Shown here: positions 18,459-26,636 of the stretch, piece after piece | Numbering within the stretch: the first letter of the stretch is position 1 | Layout: each line of letters starts with the position of its first letter | Origin: Candidatus Phycosocius bacilliformis | GTDB taxonomy: Bacteria > Pseudomonadota > Alphaproteobacteria > Caulobacterales > Aquidulcibacteraceae | Length of the DNA: 64,000 nucleotides | Assembly (NCBI RefSeq): GCF_003112735.1 | Contig: NZ_BFBR01000009.1 | Location: forward strand, 81,297-145,296 | Reading direction: 5' to 3' | The notes under the pieces: generated by a model | What the model was told of the DNA's origin: nothing | The model's database searches: none | What the model saw: the letters and a program-made list of their open reading frames with translations, nothing else | Program-made: the position numbers and the translations under genes

Positions 18459-19565
18459 TTAGTCCCTCTCTGGCAGTCGCTGGTGAGTGACCGCATCAAA
18501 GAAATGCGCTTTGTCGAGGTCAGCCTCAACCTGCACCATGTCGCCCATTTTGGGGCTGGGCTCTTGACCATGACTTTTGGCAATCAGGCTGGTGCCGTCG
18601 ATATCTAAGTGGATCAAGACCTCATGACCCAATGTTTCAACCATATCGACACGCCCGGTGAAACGGGCAGATGCTGCTGGCTTGCCCTGCCCTGCCAAGC
18701 GCACATCCTCTGGGCGCAAGCCGATCTCGATCCCCTCATGTGCCCCCAAATCCCAGCGCGCAGGCAGGTCAAAACCCGGACTGCCCGGCGCATGGATCGA
18801 CCGGCCCTGTAGCCGACCTTGCAGAATCGACATGCTGGGTGCCCCGATGAACCGGGCGACAAACACATTGCGGGGCCGATGATAGAGTTCCAATGGCGCG
18901 CCGACTTGCATCAGATTGCTGTCACCAGCCTCTGCCAAGGGGGCGAGGACGGCAATGCGATCACCCATGGTCATGGCTTCTGTCTGGTCGTGTGTGACAT
19001 AAACCGCCGTAGTGCCAAGGCGCTTTTGCAATCGCGAAATCTCGGCCCGCATGCCGGTGCGCAATTTGGCATCAAGATTGGACAAGGGCTCGTCAAACAA
19101 AAAGACCGATGGGTCCCGCACGATGGCCCGGCCCAATGCGACCCGTTGGCGCTGGCCGCCTGACAATGCCTTGGGCTTGCGGTCAAGATAGGGATCAAGC
19201 CCCAGAATGGACGAAGCTTCTTGGACCCGTCGATCAATCTCGTCCTTTGGTGTTTTGCGCACTTCCAACCCGAAAGCGACATTTTGACGAACCGTCATGT
19301 GGGGATAAAGCGCGTAGGATTGAAACACCATCGCCACGTCGCGGTCTTTTGGCTTGACGTCATTGACAATGCGATCCGCAATCCTGAGCTGTCCGGAGCT
19401 TACCGTTTCAAGCCCTGCAATCATGCGTAAGGCAGTGGACTTGCCGCACCCTGACGGGCCGACCAGCACCATGAATTCCCCGTCCCTGATCTCGAGAGAC
19501 AGGTTCTTGATGACATCAGTTTCGCCATATCGCTTTGCGACGGATTGAAAAGTGATGCCAGCCAT
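18459..19565 (-). CDS. malK: ABC transporter ATPase, MalK/UgpC type
   Basis: 368 residues. Walker A GPSGCGKST at 36-44, the signature LSGGQRQRVALGRAIVRDP, Walker B VFLFDEPLSNLD, then the H-loop VYVTHDQTEAMTMGDRIAVL. The C-terminal OB-fold regulatory domain typical for sugar importers follows, with IGLRPEDV. It energises the MalFG channel. As the first gene of the minus-strand unit it lies directly behind the divergent promoter/operator region shared with hexR, so it is the most strongly regulated point of the whole catabolic operon. Confidence 0.93.
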   Translation of the reverse strand: MAGITFQSVAKRYGETDVIKNLSLEIRDGEFMVLVGPSGCGKSTALRMIAGLETVSSGQLRIADRIVNDVKPKDRDVAMVFQSYALYPHMTVRQNVAFGLEVRKTPKDEIDRRVQEASSILGLDPYLDRKPKALSGGQRQRVALGRAIVRDPSVFLFDEPLSNLDAKLRTGMRAEISRLQKRLGTTAVYVTHDQTEAMTMGDRIAVLAPLAEAGDSNLMQVGAPLELYHRPRNVFVARFIGAPSMSILQGRLQGRSIHAPGSPGFDLPARWDLGAHEGIEIGLRPEDVRLAGQGKPAASARFTGRVDMVETLGHEVLIHLDIDGTSLIAKSHGQEPSPKMGDMVQVEADLDKAHFFDAVTHQRLPERD

Positions 19566-19877
19566 GCCGTCTTCCTGCCCCTGCTCACGCGCAGAAACCG
19601 AAAATCACAGCCGTGGAGATGCGGGCCGATTGGCCGCGGGTCCATGCTTGCCGGACAAAAGTCGCCTTTTGGCAGCAAATGCCCACCCAGGTCTGCTTCT
19701 CTCCCCGACTGCAGTTTCCACCCTGTGGAGGGTTCGTCTGCCGTTCGTTTGTTTTGGTATTGCACATTTGATGTAGCAAAACTACAAAACCTACGCAACA
19801 CGCGTTCAAGGATGGCATTGGGCGCAGAAAATGCGTATAAATCAAGTCAAGAAACAACAGTCGACAGGGGGGAAGCG
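19566..19877. promoter_or_regulatory. Divergent malK / hexR control region
   Basis: 312 bases between the first gene of the maltodextrin/Entner-Doudoroff unit and hexR. The left part (to about 19740) shows no distinctive signal; an in-frame extension of hexR runs through it but is not family-like. The right part carries the palindromic operator and a possible promoter listed separately, and the hexR ribosome binding site (AGGGGGGAAG just before the GTG at 19878). Confidence 0.6.
19760..19788 (+). promoter_or_regulatory. Predicted HexR operator overlapping a sigma70-like promoter
   Basis: The 15-mer TGTAGCAAAACTACA (19772-19786) is a perfect 5+5 inverted repeat and matches the known proteobacterial HexR consensus (TGTARTTWWAYTACA) at 13 of 15 positions. 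A rightward promoter TTGCAC (19760-19765), 17-base spacer, TACAAA (19783-19788) overlaps it, so a bound repressor would block hexR-glgB transcription. On the other strand TTGTAG and TGCAAT are also 17 bases apart, a weaker candidate for malK. The match is directly visible; the regulatory effect is inferred. Confidence 0.7.
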
Positions 19878-20747
19878 GTGATCATCACTCAGATCGATTC
19901 GCATCTTGCCCAATTGCGCCCTTCCGAACAGCGGGTCGCACGCTTTGTTCTGGGGCGGCCGACTGTTGTTGTAGAAATGTCGATTGCCGACTTGGCAGAG
20001 CGCGCCGAAGTGTCCGAACCCACCATCATGCGGTTCTGCAAGGCCATTGGCTGCATGGGCTTCATGGACTTCAAGCTTAGTCTGGCGCGCGACTTGGAAC
20101 GCCGCACATTGTCCATGAGTCGGCAAAACCCGCACGTAAAGGGTCATAACGCCCTGGGTCAGGCTTTGTTTGAGCAGGTCACCAAGTCGCTGGGCCAACG
20201 CGGGGCGGCTCTGGGCCTCGACAATATGGATGAATTTCTCGAAATTTGTGCCGGCAGTGGGCAGATCATCATCCTGCATTCAGGCGCTGAGACTTTGTTC
20301 GCCGAAACCTTGGTCAAATCCCTGCGCGCCTGCGCGTTTGAAGTGTGTGATCAGACCGAAACACTAACAAGCGGTCGACGGGACTGCCTTCTGGTTATTG
20401 CCTTGAAGTCGGCCGGCCGCATGCCTGGGATCGAAACCTTCTTGAACGAAATTTGCGAGGCAGGTGGCCGTGTCGTCCTGATTGGCCATGCCGGTCTACC
20501 CGCCAGCTTTGCCCTTGGCCAATTGGGGTCGGATCTGGCAGATCATGTCGCCTATGCCGCCTTAATTGAGGCAATTAGACTGGGGATTGAGGCGCGGCTA
20601 TCGACATCTGGGCATTTTTCCCAAGCTGATTCTGAAATGCTGCAATCTCAGCGAGAGATGGCCTATGACGACGCCCGTCGGCGCGACCGGCAAACTGCAG
20701 AGCAGGGTGACACTGCCGAGCGCCTCATGATCAAGGGGACAGGTTGA
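19878..20747 (+). CDS. hexR: HexR-like RpiR-family transcriptional regulator
   Basis: 289 residues. N-terminal RpiR helix-turn-helix (about 1-80, with LRPSEQRVARFVL and LAERAEVSEPTIMRFCKAIGCMGFMDFKLSL) and a C-terminal SIS sugar-phosphate-binding domain (about 125-260). HexR senses KDPG, the Entner-Doudoroff intermediate made by the edd product in the divergent operon. I chose the GTG at 19878: the reading MIITQIDSHLAQLRPSEQRVA aligns with HexR N-termini and AGGGGGGAAG precedes it; an ATG at 19812 is the alternative. Its stop overlaps the glgB start (TGATG). A KDPG-responsive regulator thus sits between uptake/glycolysis and glycogen genes. Confidence 0.85.
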   Translation: MIITQIDSHLAQLRPSEQRVARFVLGRPTVVVEMSIADLAERAEVSEPTIMRFCKAIGCMGFMDFKLSLARDLERRTLSMSRQNPHVKGHNALGQALFEQVTKSLGQRGAALGLDNMDEFLEICAGSGQIIILHSGAETLFAETLVKSLRACAFEVCDQTETLTSGRRDCLLVIALKSAGRMPGIETFLNEICEAGGRVVLIGHAGLPASFALGQLGSDLADHVAYAALIEAIRLGIEARLSTSGHFSQADSEMLQSQREMAYDDARRRDRQTAEQGDTAERLMIKGTG

Positions 20748-23005
20748 TGGCCATCAGAACCCGGAAACAAAAGCCAGTGGCCGATACGCCGCTGCACACC
20801 ACACACACAATGTCCACAGACCTTGCCCATCCCGATGAAATTGCTGCCTTAATCGGCGGCCGCCACGCCAACCCGTTTGCCTTTCTCGGACCCCATCTTG
20901 ACGAGGCGGCCTCGACGTGGATCATCCGGTGTTTCCTGCCAGGGGCAGAAAGCGTGGCTGTGGTGTTCGAGGACCAAGCGGTGGAGATGGTCCAGCTCCA
21001 TAAGGAGGGTCTGTTCGCGGCGCGCATCGAACTAGTCCCCGGGCGCCCACATTATCACTTTAAGGCAAGATGGGACGGCCGGGACATCGCTCTTGAAGAT
21101 CCTTTTCGCTTCCCTGTCATCCTCAATGGGAAGGAAATCTTGAGGTTCCGACAAGGCCAGCTGTGGCGGGCCTGGGAAACCCTGGGTGCACGAAGCCTGA
21201 CACTTGAGGGGGTTCACGGCTTTGCCTTTGCCGTCTGGGCACCAGCAGCACAGCGGGTGTCAGTGGTCGGACCCTTCAATAATTGGGACGGTCGCCGTCA
21301 CATCATGCGCAAGCTGCATGATGCGGGCATATGGGAGATTTTCATCCCCGGCCTGTCAGTTGACGACATTTACAAGTACGAAATCATTGGGGCGGACGGC
21401 AGTTTACAGCCTCTCAAATCCGACCCCTTTGGCCAGGCCGCCGAAGTGCGCCCTGCCAATGCCAGCCGCTTGGTGGAGCCGGTTAAGGCTAATAATCAAG
21501 ACCAGAATTGGCTGGAAAACCGCCATAGCCGCCATGGACTTGATGCACCCATTTCCGTCTATGAAGTTCATGCCGGCTCTTTCAGGCGTAAGCCTGAAGA
21601 GGGAAACCGCCCCCTCACCTATGGCGAATTGGGTGACTGGCTGATCCCTTATGTACGCGAGATGGGCTTTACCCATGTTCAATTCATGCCACTCACCGAA
21701 TATCCCTTCGACGGGTCCTGGGGTTATCAACCTGTCGGCATGTATGCGGTGACGAGTCGGTATGGCTCTCCCGATGAGTTCCGTGACTTGGTTGCCCGCC
21801 TGCATGCCGCCGATATCGGGGTCTTGTGCGATTTTGTTCCCGCCCATTTCCCAATTGATGGCCATGGTCTCAACCGTTTCGACGGGACAGCCCTTTATGA
21901 ACATGCCGACCCCCGGCTGGGCTTCCACCCTGATTGGAAGACCAATATTTACGATTTCACCAAGCCGGAAGTGGTCAATTTTCTGGTCTCATCGGCCCTC
22001 TATTGGCTCGACCGGTTCAAGATTGATGGGCTTCGCGTCGATGCGGTCAGCTCGATGCTCTATTTGGACTATTCGCGCGCTGAAGGTGAGTGGATACCCA
22101 ATATCTATGGCGGCAACATCAATCTGGAAGCCGTCCAATTCATGCGTCGCCTCAATGAGATGTGCTATGGTGAAGCCGATGGCATCATGATGGTGGCTGA
22201 GGAGTCCACCGCTTGGGCCGGTGTGTGCAAGCCGACCTATGACGGCGGTCTGGGCTTCGGGTTCAAATGGAACCTTGGCTGGATGCATGACACCCTGCAA
22301 TATATGAGCCGAGATCCCATACATCGCGCTTGGCACCATGGCGAGATCACGTTTGGGCTGGCCTATGCTTGGTCGGAGAACTTCATGCTGGCCCTCAGCC
22401 ATGATGAAGTTGTCCATGGCAAGGGATCCATTTTCTCGCGCATGCCTGGGGATGATTGGCAGCGCTATGCCAATCTGCGGGCCTATTACGCCCTCATGTG
22501 GGCTCATCCTGGCAAAAAGCTGATTTTCATGGGGGCTGAATTCGCCCAAGTCGCTGAATGGAATTATGAAGGCAGCCTTGATTGGCACCTGCTCGACCAA
22601 CCTGGTCATCGCGGCGTGCAGTCCTTGGTGCGCGATCTCAACCATCTGTATCGATCATTGCCCGCATTGCATCAGCGCGATTGCGACCCTTCAGGCTTTG
22701 ACTGGGTACAAGCCGATGCCGCTGATGTGTCGGTCTTTGCTTTCCTGCGCTGGAACCATGACCGCAGCGAGAAGCTGTTGGCTTTGATCAACATGACGCC
22801 TGTCCCCCGAACAGAGTATCGGGTCGGGGTGCCCCATGCCGGTCGCTGGAAAGTGATCCTCAACACAGATTCTGCCGCTTATCACGGCTCGAATTATGAT
22901 GGTCCCGACCAAGTGGAAGCCGAGGCTGTGGCCTTCAATGGCCAGCCTCACTCGATCGTCCTGACCCTGCCTCCCTTGGCGGGCCTCTATCTGATCCCCG
23001 CATAG
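20747..23005 (+). CDS. glgB: 1,4-alpha-glucan (glycogen) branching enzyme
   Basis: 752 residues, usual for GlgB. An N-terminal carbohydrate-binding region (about 30-130) and a CBM48 domain (FAVWAPAAQRVSVVGPFNNW, 161-180) precede the GH13 barrel: the nucleophile is Asp432 in GLRVDAVSSM and the acid/base Glu485 in MMVAEES. It moves alpha-1,4 chains to alpha-1,6 positions in glycogen. The ATG at 20747 has AAGGGGACA upstream and overlaps the hexR stop. It heads a four-gene glycogen/maltodextrin set with glgX, malQ and the phosphorylase-kinase-like gene. No glycogen synthase or phosphorylase is in the window. Confidence 0.96.
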   Translation: MAIRTRKQKPVADTPLHTTHTMSTDLAHPDEIAALIGGRHANPFAFLGPHLDEAASTWIIRCFLPGAESVAVVFEDQAVEMVQLHKEGLFAARIELVPGRPHYHFKARWDGRDIALEDPFRFPVILNGKEILRFRQGQLWRAWETLGARSLTLEGVHGFAFAVWAPAAQRVSVVGPFNNWDGRRHIMRKLHDAGIWEIFIPGLSVDDIYKYEIIGADGSLQPLKSDPFGQAAEVRPANASRLVEPVKANNQDQNWLENRHSRHGLDAPISVYEVHAGSFRRKPEEGNRPLTYGELGDWLIPYVREMGFTHVQFMPLTEYPFDGSWGYQPVGMYAVTSRYGSPDEFRDLVARLHAADIGVLCDFVPAHFPIDGHGLNRFDGTALYEHADPRLGFHPDWKTNIYDFTKPEVVNFLVSSALYWLDRFKIDGLRVDAVSSMLYLDYSRAEGEWIPNIYGGNINLEAVQFMRRLNEMCYGEADGIMMVAEESTAWAGVCKPTYDGGLGFGFKWNLGWMHDTLQYMSRDPIHRAWHHGEITFGLAYAWSENFMLALSHDEVVHGKGSIFSRMPGDDWQRYANLRAYYALMWAHPGKKLIFMGAEFAQVAEWNYEGSLDWHLLDQPGHRGVQSLVRDLNHLYRSLPALHQRDCDPSGFDWVQADAADVSVFAFLRWNHDRSEKLLALINMTPVPRTEYRVGVPHAGRWKVILNTDSAAYHGSNYDGPDQVEAEAVAFNGQPHSIVLTLPPLAGLYLIPA

Positions 23006-23017
23006 AAAGCGGCACGG

Positions 23018-25117
23018 ATGTTGGTGAAACTGACACCTGGTAGCCCTGCCCCCATGGGTGCGACGCCGGTAGAAGGCGGGGTGAATTTCGCCGTGTTCAG
23101 TGCGCATGCCGTCCGGGTTGAATTGGTAATCTTCTCCCCCGATGGCAGGGCCGAAATCGGGCGTGCGGACTTGCCCGCACGCGATGGAGACATTTGGCAT
23201 GGCTTTGCCCCGCGGCTGGGGTCTGGCACCGTTTATGGCTATCGAGTTCATGGGCCGTATCAGCCAAGCCAAGGCCATTTGTTTAATCCGCACAAATTGC
23301 TGCTTGATCCCTATGCCAAGTCGCTGACCGGCAGTTTCAGTTGGGGACCTGAGCATTATGGCTATTTTTATGAAAGCCACGATCCCGACTCTCAGGCCGA
23401 TACGAGGGACAATGCCGCGCGTTGTGTGAAGGCCGTGGTGGTCGATCCGTCGACTTTGCCCCCTCTTCCAAGTCATTCTGCCCGGCCCTGGCGTGACACC
23501 ATCATTTACGAAATGCACGCCAAAGGCTTCACCATGATGATGCCCGGCTTGTCGGACCGCGAGAAGGGAACATTGGCAGGCCTGTCGACACCGGCCGCAC
23601 TGGATTATTTGAGTGCGCTGGGTATCACCACGCTTGAACTCCTACCGCTGCATCATTTCATCCATGACCGGTTTCTGGTGGACCAAGGGCTCAAGAATTA
23701 TTGGGGCTACAACACTCTGAATTATTTCGTGCCTCAGCTTGAGTATGGCATGGAGGACAGCAAAACGGAGATGCGTCGTTTTGTTGAAGCCGCTCATGAC
23801 CGCAAACTCGATGTCTGGATTGACGTGGTCTATAATCACACGTGCGAAGGAAATCGGCATGGCCCGACTTTGGCGTACCGGGGCCTCGACAATGCCTCAT
23901 ATTATCGCCTGAACCCGCAAAACCCTGCACAATATGATGACATCAGCGGATGTGGTGCAACGTTGAACGCGGCCCACCCACAGGTTCAGGCGCTGATCGT
24001 TGAATCACTGTCTCATTGGGCCGAATTCTATGGCATTGACGGCTTCCGCTTTGACATTGCCCCGTCGCTCTCATTGGACACTTCTGGCCGCTTCAACTCA
24101 CACGGGCCCATTTTTGATGCAATTCGACGCGATCGACGGCTGACTGGCAAACGTCTGGTCGCCGAAGCTTGGGACGCCCGCGGGGGCTATTATGTTGGAG
24201 ACTTCCCGCTTGATTGGGCTGATTGGAACGGCAAGGCACGCGACAGCATCCGCCAATTCTGGCGCGGTGATCAGGATAAAGCGCGCGACTTTGCCAAGGC
24301 GTTGGCTGGCTCACCGGATTTGTTTCGTCACAAGGGCAAACCAGTATCCGCCAGCGTCAATTTCGTGACCTGCCATGATGGCTTCCCGCTGGTCGACCTA
24401 ACCCGGTATTCCCGCAAGCATAATCACGGCAATGGCGAGAATAATCGCGATGGTGGAGATCACGACTTTTCCGCCAATTATGGTGTTGAAGGCCCGAGTG
24501 GGGATGACAAGATCACCCACCTGCGCGAACGCCAAGCACGCAACATGCTGACCAGCGCTTTCATGTGCTTTGGCACGCCAATGCTGTTGGCAGGCGATGA
24601 AATCGGTCGCACGCAAGGCGGCAACAATAACGCCTATTCACAGGACAATCCGGTCAGCTGGATCGATTGGTCCTTGCTGCAGACCAAGGCCGGGGCAAGC
24701 CAATTGTCCTTCACCCGCCAACTGATCAGCTTGCGCAAGCAGATGTTTGCCGGTTTTCCCGATGGCCATCCCAATGGTGTGGGAGAGCGAGAGCCCACCA
24801 TCAGCTGGTGGACGGTCTGGGGCCGCCCCATGTGCCCGGACGACTGGGCCGATCCGCTGACACACTGTTTTGCCGCCATTTATGAGCCCGGTGGCTGGCT
24901 GATCTTGATCAATGCCAGCGCCGAGGATGCCAATTTCATTCTGCCCCCGACGGCAGCGGGCATCTGGCGACTAGCACTTTCAACCGCGGACCCGTCGCGG
25001 CCCGCCGGCGAACATGTGGCTGCGGGTGGACAGACCCTGAAACTGCCTGCCCACAGCCTGAAGATTTTTTCCCACGACCCCAGCAGAAAGATAGGAAAGA
25101 CCGGACATGGCTTTTGA
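23018..25117 (+). CDS. glgX: Glycogen debranching enzyme GlgX
   Basis: 699 residues. Isoamylase-type GH13 enzyme hydrolysing alpha-1,6 branches of phosphorylase-trimmed glycogen. CBM48-like N-terminus (NFAVFSAHAVRVEL), then barrel motifs DVVYNHT (269-275), DGFRFDIAPSL with nucleophile Asp346, LVAEAWD with Glu383, and VNFVTCHDGFPL carrying the transition-state histidine/aspartate pair. Begins 13 bases after glgB and its 3' end overlaps malQ by 11 bases, so the genes are coupled. It releases short maltodextrins for MalQ. Confidence 0.95.
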   Translation: MLVKLTPGSPAPMGATPVEGGVNFAVFSAHAVRVELVIFSPDGRAEIGRADLPARDGDIWHGFAPRLGSGTVYGYRVHGPYQPSQGHLFNPHKLLLDPYAKSLTGSFSWGPEHYGYFYESHDPDSQADTRDNAARCVKAVVVDPSTLPPLPSHSARPWRDTIIYEMHAKGFTMMMPGLSDREKGTLAGLSTPAALDYLSALGITTLELLPLHHFIHDRFLVDQGLKNYWGYNTLNYFVPQLEYGMEDSKTEMRRFVEAAHDRKLDVWIDVVYNHTCEGNRHGPTLAYRGLDNASYYRLNPQNPAQYDDISGCGATLNAAHPQVQALIVESLSHWAEFYGIDGFRFDIAPSLSLDTSGRFNSHGPIFDAIRRDRRLTGKRLVAEAWDARGGYYVGDFPLDWADWNGKARDSIRQFWRGDQDKARDFAKALAGSPDLFRHKGKPVSASVNFVTCHDGFPLVDLTRYSRKHNHGNGENNRDGGDHDFSANYGVEGPSGDDKITHLRERQARNMLTSAFMCFGTPMLLAGDEIGRTQGGNNNAYSQDNPVSWIDWSLLQTKAGASQLSFTRQLISLRKQMFAGFPDGHPNGVGEREPTISWWTVWGRPMCPDDWADPLTHCFAAIYEPGGWLILINASAEDANFILPPTAAGIWRLALSTADPSRPAGEHVAAGGQTLKLPAHSLKIFSHDPSRKIGKTGHGF

Positions 25118-26636
25118 TCGCGTGAGTGGCATCTTGCTCCACCCCTCCAGCTTGCCCGGCCCCTATGGTGTGGGTGAAATTGGCGATGAGGCCATGACCT
25201 TCATCGATGCCCTGGCCGATGCTGGCCAGAAGGTGTGGCAAATCCTGCCGATCAATGCGACTGGAAACAATGCTAGCCCTTATTCGGCGACCACCACATT
25301 TGCCGCCAATCCGCTCCTGATCGATATTGATGGCCTCATTGAGGCGGAGTTGCTGAGCCATGAGGAAGTTGCCCATCTCAAAGAGCTGCCTCAGGAAAAG
25401 GTCGACTATGAGGTCACGGTTCCAGCGCGGCTCGCAGTGTTGCATATGGCCGGTCGTCGCTTGGCCACAAAGCCAAATCATCCACTTGCGCCAGGATTAG
25501 CAGCCTTCAAGGCCCGGCATGGGCGTGCCTGGCTTGACGATTATGCGCTGTTCGAGGCGATTTCGGTCTCGCGCCAGCGGCAGGGTTGGATGCATTGGCC
25601 TGATGGGCTTCGCGCCCGTGATCCTGAGGCACTCGCACAAGCCCGGACAGATTTGGCAGAAGACATTGCCGCCATCGAGGCCTTGCAATTTCTGTTTGAC
25701 TTGCGCTGGCAGCGCTTGCGCCGGCATGCAGAATCCAAGGGCATTATGATTATTGGCGATATGGCTATTTTTGTTGCCCATGATTCAGCCGATGTCTGGG
25801 CTCGGCCTGACCTGTTTAAGCTGGATGAGGACTTCAACACCCGTGTCGGGGCGGGCGTTCCCCCGGATTACTTCAGCGCAACTGGCCAGTTATGGGGAAA
25901 TCCCATCTATGAATGGGACAAGATGGCCGATGAAGGCTTCTCTTGGTGGATCGCCCGTATGCGACGGCTGCTGGATTTTGCCGACGCTGTGCGTATCGAC
26001 CACTTCCGCGGTTTTGCAGCATGCTGGGAAACTCCCGCAGGCGAAACCACTGCCATCAATGGCCAATGGGTTGAAGTACCCGGAGATGCGCTATTCACTG
26101 CAATTACACAGGCTTTGCCAGATCTTAAGGTGATCGCCGAGGATCTCGGACACATCACCGAGGATGTCATTGCGTTGCGTGATAAGTTCGATTTTCCTGG
26201 TTTGAAGATCCTCGAGTTTGAGTTTGGCAATGGCGCGCCACGTGATGAACGTCACCCCTATCACTATCCGGCGTCTACAGTGTGCTACCCCAGCACGCAT
26301 GATAACAATACAGTGATTGGCTGGTTCAAAAATGATGGACGAGAGGCTGAAGCCCGGGCCCCGGACGCAGCCCGGGAAGCCGCAGCCGCACTTGAACTCC
26401 TAGGAGGGGACGGAAGTGACTTAAATTGGCGCTTCATCGAGTTAGCCCTCCAATCAGGCTCAAGTTTGGCCATAATCGCTTTGCAAGACGTTTTGGGCTT
26501 GGATGGTAACGGGCGGATGAATACACCTGGGACCATTGACGATAATTGGAACTGGCGTTTTCAGGCGGGTGATTTCGGGCCTGCACATCGTCAACGTTTG
26601 CACAGCCTGACCCAAAAATATGGACGATTGACCTGA
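25107..26636 (+). CDS. malQ: 4-alpha-glucanotransferase (amylomaltase)
   Basis: 509 residues, the compact Thermus-like GH77 form rather than the 690-residue E. coli form. It rearranges maltodextrins, releasing glucose. Motifs: N-terminal LHPSSLPGPYGVGEIG (11-26), ANPLLIDIDGL with the conserved tract SPYS before it, RIDHFRGF with nucleophile Asp298, VIAEDLG with acid/base Glu345, and STHDNNT near 396. Glucose freed here is the substrate of the glk product. Its last base is the first base of the next start (TGATG), so translation is coupled. Confidence 0.96.
   Translation: MAFDRVSGILLHPSSLPGPYGVGEIGDEAMTFIDALADAGQKVWQILPINATGNNASPYSATTTFAANPLLIDIDGLIEAELLSHEEVAHLKELPQEKVDYEVTVPARLAVLHMAGRRLATKPNHPLAPGLAAFKARHGRAWLDDYALFEAISVSRQRQGWMHWPDGLRARDPEALAQARTDLAEDIAAIEALQFLFDLRWQRLRRHAESKGIMIIGDMAIFVAHDSADVWARPDLFKLDEDFNTRVGAGVPPDYFSATGQLWGNPIYEWDKMADEGFSWWIARMRRLLDFADAVRIDHFRGFAACWETPAGETTAINGQWVEVPGDALFTAITQALPDLKVIAEDLGHITEDVIALRDKFDFPGLKILEFEFGNGAPRDERHPYHYPASTVCYPSTHDNNTVIGWFKNDGREAEARAPDAAREAAAALELLGGDGSDLNWRFIELALQSGSSLAIIALQDVLGLDGNGRMNTPGTIDDNWNWRFQAGDFGPAHRQRLHSLTQKYGRLT

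Noticed and set aside
19545..19877. Longer N-terminus of HexR, in frame from 19545
   Set aside because: The residues are not family-like and would span the operator and promoter; the GTG at 19878 has the ribosome binding site.
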